From: JBFMFH01 sp040752275
GTDB taxonomy: Bacteria; Acidobacteriota; Vicinamibacteria; Vicinamibacterales; JAKQTR01
NCBI GenBank assembly: GCA_040752275.1
Contig: JBFMFH010000017.1
Location: forward strand, 1-64,000
DNA length: 64,000 nt
Direction: 5' to 3'
A program made the translations under genes and the position numbers. Under the pieces are notes generated by a model. That model saw only the letters and a program-made list of their open reading frames with translations, was not told the DNA's origin and did not search any database. This document shows, in pieces, positions 40,871 through 50,728 of the stretch (position 1 is its first letter; each line of letters starts with the position of its first letter).

Positions 40871-43036
40871 TCACGCGGCGCGGCGTTGCGTCATCGCGGG
40901 GTCGTGCGCCGGCGGCAGCCCGGACGGCCGGGGAGCGCGGCCCAGCACGAGCAATCCGGCGACCATCACCGCCGACCCCGCCAGCGTGATTCTCCAGTCG
41001 AGGAACGCGGACTCGTCGGCGCCGACGAGCTTCGCAAGCTCTGGCCGGTAGACCAGCGTGGCCGCAATGCCGTTGTTCAGGGCATGGCCAATCACGCCGG
41101 TCCAGATCGATCCGGTGCGCCACACGAGCCACGTCAGCAGCAGGCCGATGAACATGGTCGGTAGCAGCCGGTAGATGGAGGCGTGCGCCAACCCGAAGAT
41201 GAGGGCGGTGACCAGCAGCGCCGGCCAGAGTCCCAGCTTCCGCAATCCCGACAGGGCAAGACCTCTGAAGAAGAACTCCTCACAGAGCGCGGGCGTGATG
41301 GCAATCACCAGCCATACGACCCACAGCGGCGCGTCCGACCCGTCGAGCAGCAGCAACCGCTCCATCGCCTTCACCAGCGATTCGGGCGGCGGCAACAAGC
41401 GGATCAACACGCCGCCCGCGAACGTCCACGCCGAGCCTCCGATGAGCACGGCCGCCACGAAGCCCAGCAGCGGCGGCCGCCGGAGCGAGAGCGTCTCGCA
41501 AAACGAGAACCGGAACGCGGCGATGGCCGCCAGCGTCGGGAGCAGGAAGAACCCGTACTCGGTGACCAACAGGGTCGTGACGATGCCTGCCTGCTCGAGG
41601 GCGAGGCTGACGTAGAAGGTCAGCACCATGACCCCGCCGAACGCGGCAATGGCGAGGCTCGGGCTGGGTGATGTCGCGCCACTACGCTCGAGGCCGAAGA
41701 GCCCCCGCATCGTGTCGCGGCCACCGAGCAGCACCTGTTCGCGCTCGAAGACCCGGGCAGCCAGCAGCAGCGCCAACACCGCATACGCCGTCGACGACAC
41801 CAGCGTCAGAAACACGAGATCCGCTGCCGCATCCGACAACAGCAGGGCCTTGATCAGCAGCGCGATGTTGACGACGGGCACGAACGCCGTCCACGCGTTC
41901 AGTTCGATCCCGCGAAGCATCGACACGCCAGCCGGCATCGCCAGCGCCATGTACACCGGCGTCAGGAAGTTCTGCCCGTCCTTAAAGTCCTTCGCGAACG
42001 ACGCCAGCGCCAGAAACACGGCCGAGAAGAGGAATGTCACGGGCAGGAGCATCACAAAGGCCATGGCCAGCGTAAGCGGCGACACGCTCAGCTGTTCGCC
42101 CGGCACGATCCTCATGACGGTCGCGCCCAGCGAGACGACGTTGGCCAGGGCCGCGATGAGACAGATGATCCAGACGGCCAGGAACTTGCCCGTGATGATC
42201 TCGATGGGCCGGAGCGGCGCACACAGGAGGGTCTGCATCGTGCCGCGTTCCTTCTCCCCGGCCGTCAGATCGATGGCGGGATAGAAGCCACCGAGCAGCG
42301 ACATCGTCACCAGGATGAAGGGCAGGAACAGCCCCAGCACCAGGCCGCTCCTCCGCGACTGCGGGGCGACGTCCGACGAACGCACGTCGACACCCGTGGA
42401 GAATCCGGCATCCAGGCCCCGCGCCCGCTGGCGCCCGGCCACGAGGGTGCCGCGAAACTCGTTCAGCCGGTCGACCACACGCTGCCTGGCCTCAACAGAA
42501 TCCTCCCGCACGGAATCAAAGTACACGGAGACCTGACCGGCGCCTTCTCCCGACACGGCATCAGACGCGCCCGGCCAGAAGACGAGGACCGCATCAGCCT
42601 TGCGAGACTCGATGATCGCACGGGCCGCCGGGTGCACGGGGCTGTCGGCTTCCCTCTTTCGTTCCTCGGTCTGCCGGCGGCTGATCGGCTCCCGGCTCGC
42701 TTCCGTCTGTCGATCCACGAGCGCAGGCCGGTGCAGGGTGCCAGACTCCAACTGGCTCCGAATCTCGGCCGGGACATCGTCCCAGATGTCGAGACGGAGC
42801 TTACCGTCTGCGCCCAGCGCGTTCATCATCTCGGCCGGCGCGCCTCCCCACACCGCGACGCGCGACGTGCGTTCCTCGGTCGCCTCGCGCTGCGATGCCT
42901 GCAGCTTGCCGAAGCCCATGATCATCAGCGGGTACAGCAGGACGGGCAACACGATCATCATCATGAGCGTGCGCCGATCCCTCAGCGTCTCGCGCAGCTC
43001 CTTGCGGACGATCGTTCGAACGATGGCGAGTCGCAT
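40871..43036 (-). CDS. ABC transporter permease fused to CPBP intramembrane protease (NatB-like)
   Basis: 721 residues. The N-terminal half is an ABC-2/NatB permease: ELRETLRDRRTLMMMIVLPVLLYPLMIM (about 13-40), a large extracytoplasmic loop, and then GEKERGTMQTLLCAPLRP followed by several helices. The C-terminal half (about 460-700) is a CPBP (Abi/Rce1-like) membrane protease domain with CEEFFFRG (Glu-Glu at 586-587), LAHA (His618) and GHALNN (His651). The start overlaps nothing; the kinase-like gene ends 9 nt upstream. It forms an operon with the ATPase and kinase-like genes and presumably exports or processes a peptide or lipid-linked substrate. Confidence 0.88.
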   Translation of the reverse strand: MRLAIVRTIVRKELRETLRDRRTLMMMIVLPVLLYPLMIMGFGKLQASQREATEERTSRVAVWGGAPAEMMNALGADGKLRLDIWDDVPAEIRSQLESGTLHRPALVDRQTEASREPISRRQTEERKREADSPVHPAARAIIESRKADAVLVFWPGASDAVSGEGAGQVSVYFDSVREDSVEARQRVVDRLNEFRGTLVAGRQRARGLDAGFSTGVDVRSSDVAPQSRRSGLVLGLFLPFILVTMSLLGGFYPAIDLTAGEKERGTMQTLLCAPLRPIEIITGKFLAVWIICLIAALANVVSLGATVMRIVPGEQLSVSPLTLAMAFVMLLPVTFLFSAVFLALASFAKDFKDGQNFLTPVYMALAMPAGVSMLRGIELNAWTAFVPVVNIALLIKALLLSDAAADLVFLTLVSSTAYAVLALLLAARVFEREQVLLGGRDTMRGLFGLERSGATSPSPSLAIAAFGGVMVLTFYVSLALEQAGIVTTLLVTEYGFFLLPTLAAIAAFRFSFCETLSLRRPPLLGFVAAVLIGGSAWTFAGGVLIRLLPPPESLVKAMERLLLLDGSDAPLWVVWLVIAITPALCEEFFFRGLALSGLRKLGLWPALLVTALIFGLAHASIYRLLPTMFIGLLLTWLVWRTGSIWTGVIGHALNNGIAATLVYRPELAKLVGADESAFLDWRITLAGSAVMVAGLLVLGRAPRPSGLPPAHDPAMTQRRAA

Positions 43037-43045
43037 GAGGTCGCG

Positions 43046-45136
43046 TCATTCCTCCCTGACCACGACGATGCCCGTCCGGGCTTCGAAGGCCTGCAGGATC
43101 GTCTCGACGTTGTCCTTGTCCAGTCGCAGCAGAAGGGTCCCCTCGGACGATTCGATCGTGAACAGGTGCTGAGCGCTCCTGATGAGGAGCCGTCGCTTCT
43201 CGGCCTTGGTGTAGCCTGCGCCACTCACGTCCCTGTACCCGACGGACCGGAAGATCGCACCGCCACGCGCCGGCGCGATCGCCATGCGCTCGGAGAGGAA
43301 CATCACCAGCACATCGATCTCGCGGGCCTTGCCGTCCTGCTCGGTCACGAGCTTGACCTTCTGGAATGACAGGTCTGGCAGCGCCGGGCGGGGCAACGTA
43401 AGGGGTGCCGCGGGTGGAGGCGCCGGTGCCGGCTCGACCGGCGCCACGATCACCGCCTGCGGCTTGGCCTCAGGGGAAGAGGCGTCCGCCGCCGCCTTGG
43501 GTGGAGCGGGCTTCCGGCGGGGCTGGGACGCGGGCGGCGGCAGAGCGGTCCCGGGCTCGGGCGGTGGAGGAACCGTGCTGATCGGCGGGCGGACTTCAGC
43601 GGCCGGCACCTCAGTCGAATCCACAGCCGTGGCAACGGCAGCCGGCGGCGGGGTTCCGGCGGGTCCTGGAGGCAGCATCGCCCCAGGCGTGCCCGTCCCG
43701 CCGCCGGCGGCGGGATCCCCGCCAAGCGGCCGGGGCCTCGTCATCAGCCAGAGACCGCCCAATCCCACGGCCAGCGCCGCAACGACCGCCACGGAGGCGA
43801 GCACCAGCCTCGACGATCCGCGCGGCGGGGAGGGACCTCGGCTCCGCGACTCGGTCCGGCCCGGCGCCCCGGCGGCCATGCCTCTCGAGGTCTCCATCCG
43901 TAGCGCGTGAAGCGGTGGCGCCGCGGCTTCCGCGGGCAACGGCGGCGTGTGGGGCAGCGGACCGTTGGCCAGCTCACCCGCCGAGCCCGGCGGCAACAGT
44001 ACCGTCGCATCGGCGAATGCGCCGGGCACGGGCGGAACAGGTGACGCGGCCGAATGACTCGGCTCCTTCCCCGTCGAGGCTCCAGCGGAGGGAACCGGCA
44101 GCACGATCGTCTCGTCGTCTGGAGCCGCGGCCCGGCTGGCTGGCGAAGAGCGAGGGCCGCCCGCGGTCATCGGGCCCGCCGCTGCCGGAGCTGGCATGGC
44201 GAGCGTTTCCTCAGGCCCCATCCGGACGGTCGTCGCCCCGGGGATCGGCGGCGCCTCGGTGAACATCGCTGCGGTCTCGACGCCGGCCACACCACGCACC
44301 ACGGCCACCGATCCGGAGGTCGACACGCCCAGGCCCGACTCGAGCACCGCGCACATGTCGGACGCCGTCTTGAAGCGTTCGTCTGGCACCTTCGCAAGCG
44401 CCCGGAGTACCGCGACGTCGACCCAGTCGGGGATGCCGGCGACGAGCCTTCCCGGTGCTGTGGGTGGCTCCTGCAAGTGGCCCTGCATCACAGCGAACTC
44501 TGTCTGGTGGTCGAAGGGCAGGCGCCCGGTCACCATCTCGTACAGGACGATGCCGAGCGCGTAGATGTCGGCGCGGGCGTCTCCGGCCTGGTTGCGGATC
44601 TGTTCGGGCGCCAGGTACGCCATCACCGTGGCGAGGCGATCCTCGCGCGTCTTGCGATTCGCGCCGAATGCGTGCCCGAGCCCGAGATCGACGAGCTTGA
44701 CGGTTCCGTTCGGAGTCGCCACGAGGTTCGTCGGCCGGATGCTGTGGTGGTAGAGCCCCAGGGCATGGGCGTGCTCGAGCCCGCGCAGGGCCTGGACCGC
44801 GCAACTGACGGCCACGCCGACCGAGGTCTTCCCCTCCCGGCGCCGCATCCGGTCGATGGTGGCTCCCGGCACGTACTCGACCAGCATGCCCGCACTCGGC
44901 CCAACTGTCACCATGTCATAGACCGCGCCGATGTTCGGGTGTCGAACGCGCTGCAGCACCGGGATCAGGCGGCGAAGCCTCTCCATCAGCTTCGGGTCGC
45001 CGCCGACCTCCGGGGCGAACAGGCGCACGGCGGCGCTCCCGCCGCCCGATCGGTCCACCGCCCGATATACCGGGCCGAGGCCCCCGTCGCCCAGCACGTC
45101 GGTGATCCGGCAGTTGCCCACGACGGTTCCGATCAT
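43046..45136 (-). CDS. Serine/threonine kinase-like membrane protein, probable pseudokinase
   Basis: 696 residues. The kinase-like domain spans about 1-270: glycine loop LGDGGLGPVYRA, alpha-C region, VEYVPGATIDR hinge, and YLAPEQIRNQAGDARADIYALGIVLYEMVTGRLPF. Key catalytic positions deviate. The ATP-anchoring Lys is Arg38 (AAVRLF). The HRD motif reads HHSIRPTN, so the catalytic Asp is Ser132 and the following Lys is Arg134. DFG is DLG with Asp150 kept. A transmembrane helix (SVAVVAALAVGLGGLWLM, about 442-460) follows a Pro/Ala-rich linker. A Pro-rich region and a C-terminal domain (about 590-696) are outside the membrane. Its start overlaps the ATPase stop by 4 nt. Probably a scaffold or regulator of the transporter. 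Confidence 0.85.
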   Translation of the reverse strand: MIGTVVGNCRITDVLGDGGLGPVYRAVDRSGGGSAAVRLFAPEVGGDPKLMERLRRLIPVLQRVRHPNIGAVYDMVTVGPSAGMLVEYVPGATIDRMRRREGKTSVGVAVSCAVQALRGLEHAHALGLYHHSIRPTNLVATPNGTVKLVDLGLGHAFGANRKTREDRLATVMAYLAPEQIRNQAGDARADIYALGIVLYEMVTGRLPFDHQTEFAVMQGHLQEPPTAPGRLVAGIPDWVDVAVLRALAKVPDERFKTASDMCAVLESGLGVSTSGSVAVVRGVAGVETAAMFTEAPPIPGATTVRMGPEETLAMPAPAAAGPMTAGGPRSSPASRAAAPDDETIVLPVPSAGASTGKEPSHSAASPVPPVPGAFADATVLLPPGSAGELANGPLPHTPPLPAEAAAPPLHALRMETSRGMAAGAPGRTESRSRGPSPPRGSSRLVLASVAVVAALAVGLGGLWLMTRPRPLGGDPAAGGGTGTPGAMLPPGPAGTPPPAAVATAVDSTEVPAAEVRPPISTVPPPPEPGTALPPPASQPRRKPAPPKAAADASSPEAKPQAVIVAPVEPAPAPPPAAPLTLPRPALPDLSFQKVKLVTEQDGKAREIDVLVMFLSERMAIAPARGGAIFRSVGYRDVSGAGYTKAEKRRLLIRSAQHLFTIESSEGTLLLRLDKDNVETILQAFEARTGIVVVREE

Positions 45137-45933
45137 CGCGGCGCTCCGTGGGAAGGGGACGGATCCGAGTTGGTACCCGCGCGCGCCGCGGATTCGCCGG
45201 ACGGCGGTGAGGGCGCGAGGTGATGCAGGAACGCATCAGTGAGGTTGCGGGCCCCGCTACGGCTGAGCAGATCGTCGAGCGTGCCGCCGTCGATGATGCG
45301 CCCTTCGTGCAGCAGCAGGATCCGATCGCAGAGGTACTCTGCTTCGCTCATGATATGCGTCGAGAACAGCACGGCATGTCCCGCCGCCCGCTGGCGCCGG
45401 ATCGATTCGACGATGAACTGGCCGGAGACGACGTCGAGGGCGGCCGTCGGCTCGTCGAGGACGAGGAGGTCGGGCTCGTGAAGGAACGCCCGGGCGATGT
45501 TCGCCCGCTGCTTCTGACCGCTCGACAGCGTGCCGCAGGGCCGTGACGCAAAGCCGCCCATTTCGAGTTCGTCGACCAGGCGTGAGATCCGCTCGTGAAG
45601 TGTCGCGTCGTCCATGCCGTAGAGATCGCCGAAGTACTGCAGCACCTCGATGGTGGACAAACGCTGGTAGAGCTGCGTATCGCCGGAGAGGAAGCCCAGT
45701 CGCCGCTTGGCCTCGAGCGGTTGCGCGTGGATGTCGATGCCCGCGATGCGGACGTCGCCGGCATCGGGGGTGAGGATGCCCGCCAGCATCCGCAAGGTGG
45801 TCGTCTTGCCCGCTCCGTTCGGACCGAGCAGCCCCACGACCTCTCCGGCGTCCACGTCGAAGGTGACCCCGCGGACCGCGTGGACGGGACCGAACCGCTT
45901 GGCAAGCGCGCGCGCAGACAAGGTTGGCGCCAT
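45133..45933 (-). CDS. ABC transporter ATP-binding protein (NatA-like)
   Basis: 266 residues. Walker A GPNGAGKTTTLRML (about 37-50), Q-loop area GFLSGDTQLY, signature LSSGQKQRANIARAF (about 137), Walker B LLVLDEPTAALD, and the H-loop FSTHIM are all intact. First gene of the operon ATPase, kinase-like, permease-CPBP. The stop overlaps the start of the kinase-like gene (ATGA). The divergent old-yellow-enzyme gene starts 74 nt away. Confidence 0.94.
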   Translation of the reverse strand: MAPTLSARALAKRFGPVHAVRGVTFDVDAGEVVGLLGPNGAGKTTTLRMLAGILTPDAGDVRIAGIDIHAQPLEAKRRLGFLSGDTQLYQRLSTIEVLQYFGDLYGMDDATLHERISRLVDELEMGGFASRPCGTLSSGQKQRANIARAFLHEPDLLVLDEPTAALDVVSGQFIVESIRRQRAAGHAVLFSTHIMSEAEYLCDRILLLHEGRIIDGGTLDDLLSRSGARNLTDAFLHHLAPSPPSGESAARAGTNSDPSPSHGAPR

Positions 45934-46007
45934 CAGGCTGTCTCGCTGGGCTATCCTACCAGAGGCCTCTTGCCTCCGCGTACGCTTCCGGATCGAAGGA
46001 GCCGCCC

Positions 46008-47075
46008 GTGCCGCAGCCGCACCTGTTCAGCCCGCTCACCATCCGCGCCGTCACGTTCCGCAACCGCATCGGGGTCTCGCCCATGTGCCAGTACTCGAGC
46101 GCAGACGGCCTGGCCACCGACTGGCACCTCGTACATCTGGGCAGCCGCGCCGTGGGCGGCGCCGGGCTCGTGATGACGGAGGCCACCGCCGTCGATCCGC
46201 GCGGCCGGATTGGCTCCTCGGATCTCGGCATCTGGAGCGACGATCACCTTCCGGGCCTGGCACGCGTGGCGAACTTCATCGCAGCGCAGGGCGCGGTGCC
46301 CGCCGTCCAGCTCGCGCACGCCGGACGCAAGGCCAGCACCGCGCCGCCCTGGCAGGGCGGCCACAGCGTGTCGCCCGACGCGGGCGGATGGGTCCCGGTC
46401 GCACCGAGCCCCATCCCCTTCGACGACCGCTCGCCCGTGCCGGACGCTCTGGACGAGGCGGGCATCGCCGGCGTGGTCGAGGCGTTCGGCGAGGCAGCCA
46501 GGCGTGCGCGCGAGGCCGGGTTCAAGGTCGTCGAGATCCACGCCGCGCACGGCTACCTGTTGCACGAGTTCCTGTCTCCACTGACGAACCAGCGCACGGA
46601 CATGTACGGCGGGTCCTACGACAACCGCCTGCGGATCGTGAAGGAGGTCTGCCGCGCCGTGCGCGGGGAGTGGCCCGATGATCTGCCGCTCTTCCTCCGG
46701 ATCTCGGCGAGCGACTGGCACGACGCCGGGTGGAACACGGACAACTCGGTGGCCCTGGCGCACCACATCTCGCGGTGCGGCGTGGATCTCATCGACTGCT
46801 CGTCCGGCGGCATCGCTCCGGGCATTCCCATCCCCGCCGGCCCGGGCTACCAGGTGCCGTTCTCGCAGCGCATCAAGGACACAGTCCCTGTGCTGACCGC
46901 GGCCGTCGGGTTCATCACGTCGGCGCCCCAGGCGGATCAGATCATCCGCACCGAGCAGGCGAATCTGGTCCTGCTGGGACGCGAAATGCTCCGGGATCCG
47001 TACTGGCCGCTCAGGGCCGCGAAGGCTCTCGGCCACGAGATCGCGTGGCCGAACCAGTACCGGCGAGCGGAATGA
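46008..47075 (+). CDS. Old yellow enzyme family NADH:flavin oxidoreductase (YqjM-like)
   Basis: 355 residues from a GTG start at 46008, which has a GAAGGAG site 6 nt upstream. The frame is open further upstream, but without family similarity. FMN enzyme reducing activated C=C bonds. YqjM-type features: VSPMCQYSS with Cys27 near the flavin, LAHAGRKAST, EIHAAHGYLLHEFLSPLTNQRTDMYGGSYDNR (His-x-x-His substrate-binding pair), and the phosphate-binding end NLVLLGREMLRDPYWP. Length fits the class. Its stop is 1 nt before the convergent barrel gene's stop at 47077. Confidence 0.92.
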   Translation: MPQPHLFSPLTIRAVTFRNRIGVSPMCQYSSADGLATDWHLVHLGSRAVGGAGLVMTEATAVDPRGRIGSSDLGIWSDDHLPGLARVANFIAAQGAVPAVQLAHAGRKASTAPPWQGGHSVSPDAGGWVPVAPSPIPFDDRSPVPDALDEAGIAGVVEAFGEAARRAREAGFKVVEIHAAHGYLLHEFLSPLTNQRTDMYGGSYDNRLRIVKEVCRAVRGEWPDDLPLFLRISASDWHDAGWNTDNSVALAHHISRCGVDLIDCSSGGIAPGIPIPAGPGYQVPFSQRIKDTVPVLTAAVGFITSAPQADQIIRTEQANLVLLGREMLRDPYWPLRAAKALGHEIAWPNQYRRAE

Positions 47076-47076
47076 A

Positions 47077-49827
47077 TCACCGCGAGAACCACCACGTCAT
47101 CTTGACGGCGAACACGTTGTCGGGCCTGGTGTCGAACAACTGCGAGACGTCTCGGCCGATGTCGAGGTATGCCGCGTCCGAGTAGGCGCGTCGCTGCTGG
47201 GTCCACACCAGATACAGGCGCGAGCCGGGTCTGAATTCCCATCGGTACACCGCCTGCAGCCTGAGCGTCTTCCTGTTGAAGTCGGGATTGCCGAACGAGA
47301 AGGCCGGCGCGCCCCCGGCGGCGTCGGGGTCGACGATGTGGCTGTCTTCACCCGCGTCGAAGGTGATGGCGCCCCGGTCGATGCCGTAACGGTGGAAGTC
47401 GAAGGTCGCGCGCCGGGCCAATTCCTTGAATTCTGCGTAGCGTCCCACGGCCAGCAAGGGCTGGGCATATACCTGAAGCGACGTCGTCGGCGAAATCAGC
47501 AGGTTGAGGCGTGTCGGCAGCGAGATCTGACTCTGGTCGAGGCGTCCGAATACGTAGCGGTTGCCGTACATCTCCGCTGCGGTCCCGTCCTCGACGGCCG
47601 TGACGTACTGGGCGACCACGCTGTTCCGGCTGTAGTTCGGCCCGGTCGAAAACGACAGGCGCGACGAGGCCTTGACGTTGACCGAGAAGTTGCCCGAACC
47701 GCTCCAGCCACCGGCGTCATCCGTCGAGTAGCTGCCGCGTGTGTTGGCGTGAACGCTTCTGCGCGAATCGGTGTCCAGGCGCAACGAGCCGGACCAGCGC
47801 GCCACCTCGACGGCCAGAGGACCACCGCGCGTGAGACGGTCGTCGTACGAGCGGGCCCCGCGCCGGAGCGACCCGCCAATACCCCAGTAGTTCAGGAGCG
47901 TCGCACGGCCATCCACGGACCAGTCGCCGCCCTGGTCTTCGCGATCGAAGTTCATCGACCACGAGCGGCGGAACGAGATCTCCCGGTTCCGTGTCCAGCG
48001 GTCAGGGGTGAACGTCTCCCAGGAGAACTCCACGTCGCCGCCGATGCGGTCGGCGCGCTGCTGGAATCCGACGTCGTTGATCTCGAAGCCCGGGCTTGCC
48101 GCGTAGGCCGACACGGAGAGGCGAACGCTGCCGGCCTGACGCCCGAAGGCGACATTGCCGCTCCAGCCATCCAGGGACGTCGCCGCCGGATCGTAGCGGA
48201 GCGTCTGCATGTCGGGCCTCTGAAAGTAGCGAGACGACAGCCGTTGCAGCCGATCGACGGCCTCCCGGCTGCCCTGCACTCGGCTGGTCGACACCTGACC
48301 CGTCAACAGCCACTCGCGCTTCCGGTCGAAGAACCGGTAGCCGTCCAGCCCCACGACCAGCGCCCGTTCGGGCAGGCGCTCCGCCAGGACCGGGTCGTCG
48401 AGCTGGCGGAACACGGCCGTCGACATCACGCCGAGGCCCCCCATGGTGCCTTCGCGTACCAGGCGCCCGACAAAGTAGTTCGTCAGGGGTTCGACCGCCA
48501 CGCGACCATCGATGCCGTCTGTTCGGACAGCGGCGTACTCGCGGGCCGTGACGGCTTCGAGGACACCGAGACTCCAGCCGTTCCCTATCTTCCCCGTCAC
48601 CTTCGCCGCACCGAGAATCGTCGTGGCGCTGGGTTTGTCGGCGTAGCCCGCGTCGACGCTGCCCTGGGGAGATCGCCCGATCCTCCGCGAGTAGAAGATC
48701 TGGGGTGCGCCGGTCCCGCCGCCACGGCCGCCGCCCATGCCGCCCGGGCCGAACCCGCCCCCGCCGCCGCCACGTCCGTAGTTACGAAAGACCTGTCCAC
48801 CTTCGACAAAGAACGGCCGCTTCTCCTCGAAGTAGGTTTCGAAGGCCGAGAGGTTGATGACCTCCGGGTCGAGTTCCACCTGTCCGAAGTCCGGGTTGAC
48901 GGTGCCGTCGAGCGTGACGCTGCCGCCGAGGCCCCACTTCACGTCGAGCCCGGCACCACCGAACATCCGTGATCCGTCGTTGAAGGGATCCCCGCTGTCG
49001 GAAGGCCTGACGAACTCGGAGCGCGCCGTGGCGTAGGGCAGCAGTTCGAAGCGCGCAGGTGGAGCAATGCCCTCGAGATCTACGAGATGGGCCATGCGCG
49101 ACACCATGCCCCGTTCGTTCTTCGGGACGAGCTGGAGCCACACGGTCTCGTTCTTCCGACGGATGACTCGCGAGACGTTGATGCCCCAGGTCTGGCGCGG
49201 CCCGGGATCGAACCGGAGCTGGGAGTACGGAATCCTCATCTCGACGACCCACCCCTCGGCGTCAACCTCCGCCTTCGACTCCCACACGGCGTCCCACGTA
49301 CCGTCCCGTCTGGTATCGTCGTAGAGGTACTCATCGCTCTGTACATCTGCCGCCGTCACCTCGAAGGATGCCCCGGTCAGGTGGTCCATTCTGGGATCCA
49401 GATAGACCGTGACTGTGTCGGCATCCGGACGATGATCGTCGCGCCGCGACATGCGACGGACGATCCCCGACGGATCCGTATCGAAGAGCCGCAACGCCAC
49501 ATACAGCGCCCCGTCGTCGTAGGCCACACGCAGCTCCGTCCGTTCGGTGGCCGGACGTCCTTCGTCGGGATCGCGCTGCAGGAATGCCGTTGTGACCGGA
49601 GCCAGCAGCCAGGCCTCGTCGGTCAGGCGTCCGTCGATCGCGATCCGACTCGGCGACCGGATGGCCTCGACCTCAGCGACTGGTCCGTGCGGGCCGTCGT
49701 CCGCCGGACGCACCGGCTCGACGGGGGCGGCGGCAGCCAGCAGAAGCGCCTGGAAGACCCATGCGGCTGGGCGAACGAGTCGGACGAGACGCAGCCCGTG
49801 GAGAAACGCACGACGTCTTCGGGTCAT
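47077..49827 (-). CDS. DUF5916/CBM9-like exported beta-barrel protein (second copy)
   Basis: 916 residues. The N-terminal signal (about 15-35) is followed by a CBM9-like domain (IAIDGRLTDEAWLLAPVTTAFLQRDPDEGRPATERTEL, then VAYDDGALYVALRLFD). The DUF5916 hallmark is VNPDFGQVELDPEVINLSAFETYFEEKRPFFVEGGQVF, then a very Gly-rich loop and FYSRRIGRSPQ. The rest is strand-rich to the C-terminus (WEFRPGSRLYLVWTQQRR ... VFAVKMTWWFSR). Same architecture as the 20849-23134 protein with a longer barrel. Probably an outer-membrane protein. Divergent from lutA by 154 nt. Confidence 0.83.
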   Translation of the reverse strand: MTRRRRAFLHGLRLVRLVRPAAWVFQALLLAAAAPVEPVRPADDGPHGPVAEVEAIRSPSRIAIDGRLTDEAWLLAPVTTAFLQRDPDEGRPATERTELRVAYDDGALYVALRLFDTDPSGIVRRMSRRDDHRPDADTVTVYLDPRMDHLTGASFEVTAADVQSDEYLYDDTRRDGTWDAVWESKAEVDAEGWVVEMRIPYSQLRFDPGPRQTWGINVSRVIRRKNETVWLQLVPKNERGMVSRMAHLVDLEGIAPPARFELLPYATARSEFVRPSDSGDPFNDGSRMFGGAGLDVKWGLGGSVTLDGTVNPDFGQVELDPEVINLSAFETYFEEKRPFFVEGGQVFRNYGRGGGGGGFGPGGMGGGRGGGTGAPQIFYSRRIGRSPQGSVDAGYADKPSATTILGAAKVTGKIGNGWSLGVLEAVTAREYAAVRTDGIDGRVAVEPLTNYFVGRLVREGTMGGLGVMSTAVFRQLDDPVLAERLPERALVVGLDGYRFFDRKREWLLTGQVSTSRVQGSREAVDRLQRLSSRYFQRPDMQTLRYDPAATSLDGWSGNVAFGRQAGSVRLSVSAYAASPGFEINDVGFQQRADRIGGDVEFSWETFTPDRWTRNREISFRRSWSMNFDREDQGGDWSVDGRATLLNYWGIGGSLRRGARSYDDRLTRGGPLAVEVARWSGSLRLDTDSRRSVHANTRGSYSTDDAGGWSGSGNFSVNVKASSRLSFSTGPNYSRNSVVAQYVTAVEDGTAAEMYGNRYVFGRLDQSQISLPTRLNLLISPTTSLQVYAQPLLAVGRYAEFKELARRATFDFHRYGIDRGAITFDAGEDSHIVDPDAAGGAPAFSFGNPDFNRKTLRLQAVYRWEFRPGSRLYLVWTQQRRAYSDAAYLDIGRDVSQLFDTRPDNVFAVKMTWWFSR

Positions 49828-49981
49828 GGCGGGCCGGTAGAGTGGTTTCCTGCTCCTGTCCGACGATCGGCGGGGGCAACTCGCACGTGAACGACCGGAA
49901 TCCGGGCCGCCAGGGACTACTGGCGCCGAAGGACCGCCCGTGTCGTGCTATCGTAGCGTCTGCCCGCCACAGCCGCAACCC

Positions 49982-50728
49982 ATGACCGGCCGACCCACGC
50001 GAGTCCAACTCCTCGTGACCTGCCTCGTGGACCAGTTTAGTCCGCGGGTGGCGGAAGCTGCCGTGGCCATCCTCGAGCGCGAAGGCCTGGATGTCCACGT
50101 GCCCCTCGCCCAAACTTGCTGCGGGCAGCCTGCGTTCAATGGCGGCTTCACCGACGAGGCTCGTGCGATGGCGCGACACACGATCGACGTCTTCTCGGCG
50201 AATCCCGCGCCCATCGTCGTCCCCTCGGGATCGTGCGCCGACATGATCGTGAATCACTACCCCGAGCTGTTCGGGGGCAACGACCCGTACGCCGAGCGCG
50301 CCTGGGCGATGGCGGCGCGCACGTTCGAGTTGTGTCAGTTTCTGACCGACGTGCTCGGCGTCCGGGCGACCGGCGGAGCCACCACGGACACGCTCGCGTA
50401 CCACCCCTCGTGCCACGGGCTGCGGGGACTCGCTCTCCGGGACCAGCCCAGGCGCCTGCTCGAGGGTGTACTCGGGGCCCGGGTCGTGGAACTGGCGGAT
50501 GATGAGGCCTGTTGCGGCTTTGGCGGGCTGTTCTCCGTCAAGATGCCCGGTCTTTCGGGCGACATGCTCCGCGCCAAGCTCGATGCCATCGCCGACAGCG
50601 GGGCCGGCACCGTCGTTGCCACCGACGTGAGCTGCCTGATACACATCTCCGGGGGTCTCCGCCGCCGCCACAGCCACGTGCGGGCACGCCACATCGCCGA
50701 GGTCCTGGTGGAGCGGAGCATTGAGTAG
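49982..50728 (+). CDS. lutA: Lactate utilization Fe-S oxidoreductase LutA
   Basis: 248 residues from the ATG at 49982. Two CCG (cysteine-rich) domains bind non-cubane or [4Fe-4S] clusters: TCLVDQF with TCCGQPAFNGG and SGSCAD, then HPSCHG with EACCGFGGLFSVKM and TDVSC. This is the LutA/GlpC-like half of the L-lactate to pyruvate oxidising complex LutABC in the cytoplasm. It overlaps lutB by 8 nt. No clear ribosome binding site; an in-frame start at 49940 is an alternative. Confidence 0.9.
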   Translation: MTGRPTRVQLLVTCLVDQFSPRVAEAAVAILEREGLDVHVPLAQTCCGQPAFNGGFTDEARAMARHTIDVFSANPAPIVVPSGSCADMIVNHYPELFGGNDPYAERAWAMAARTFELCQFLTDVLGVRATGGATTDTLAYHPSCHGLRGLALRDQPRRLLEGVLGARVVELADDEACCGFGGLFSVKMPGLSGDMLRAKLDAIADSGAGTVVATDVSCLIHISGGLRRRHSHVRARHIAEVLVERSIE

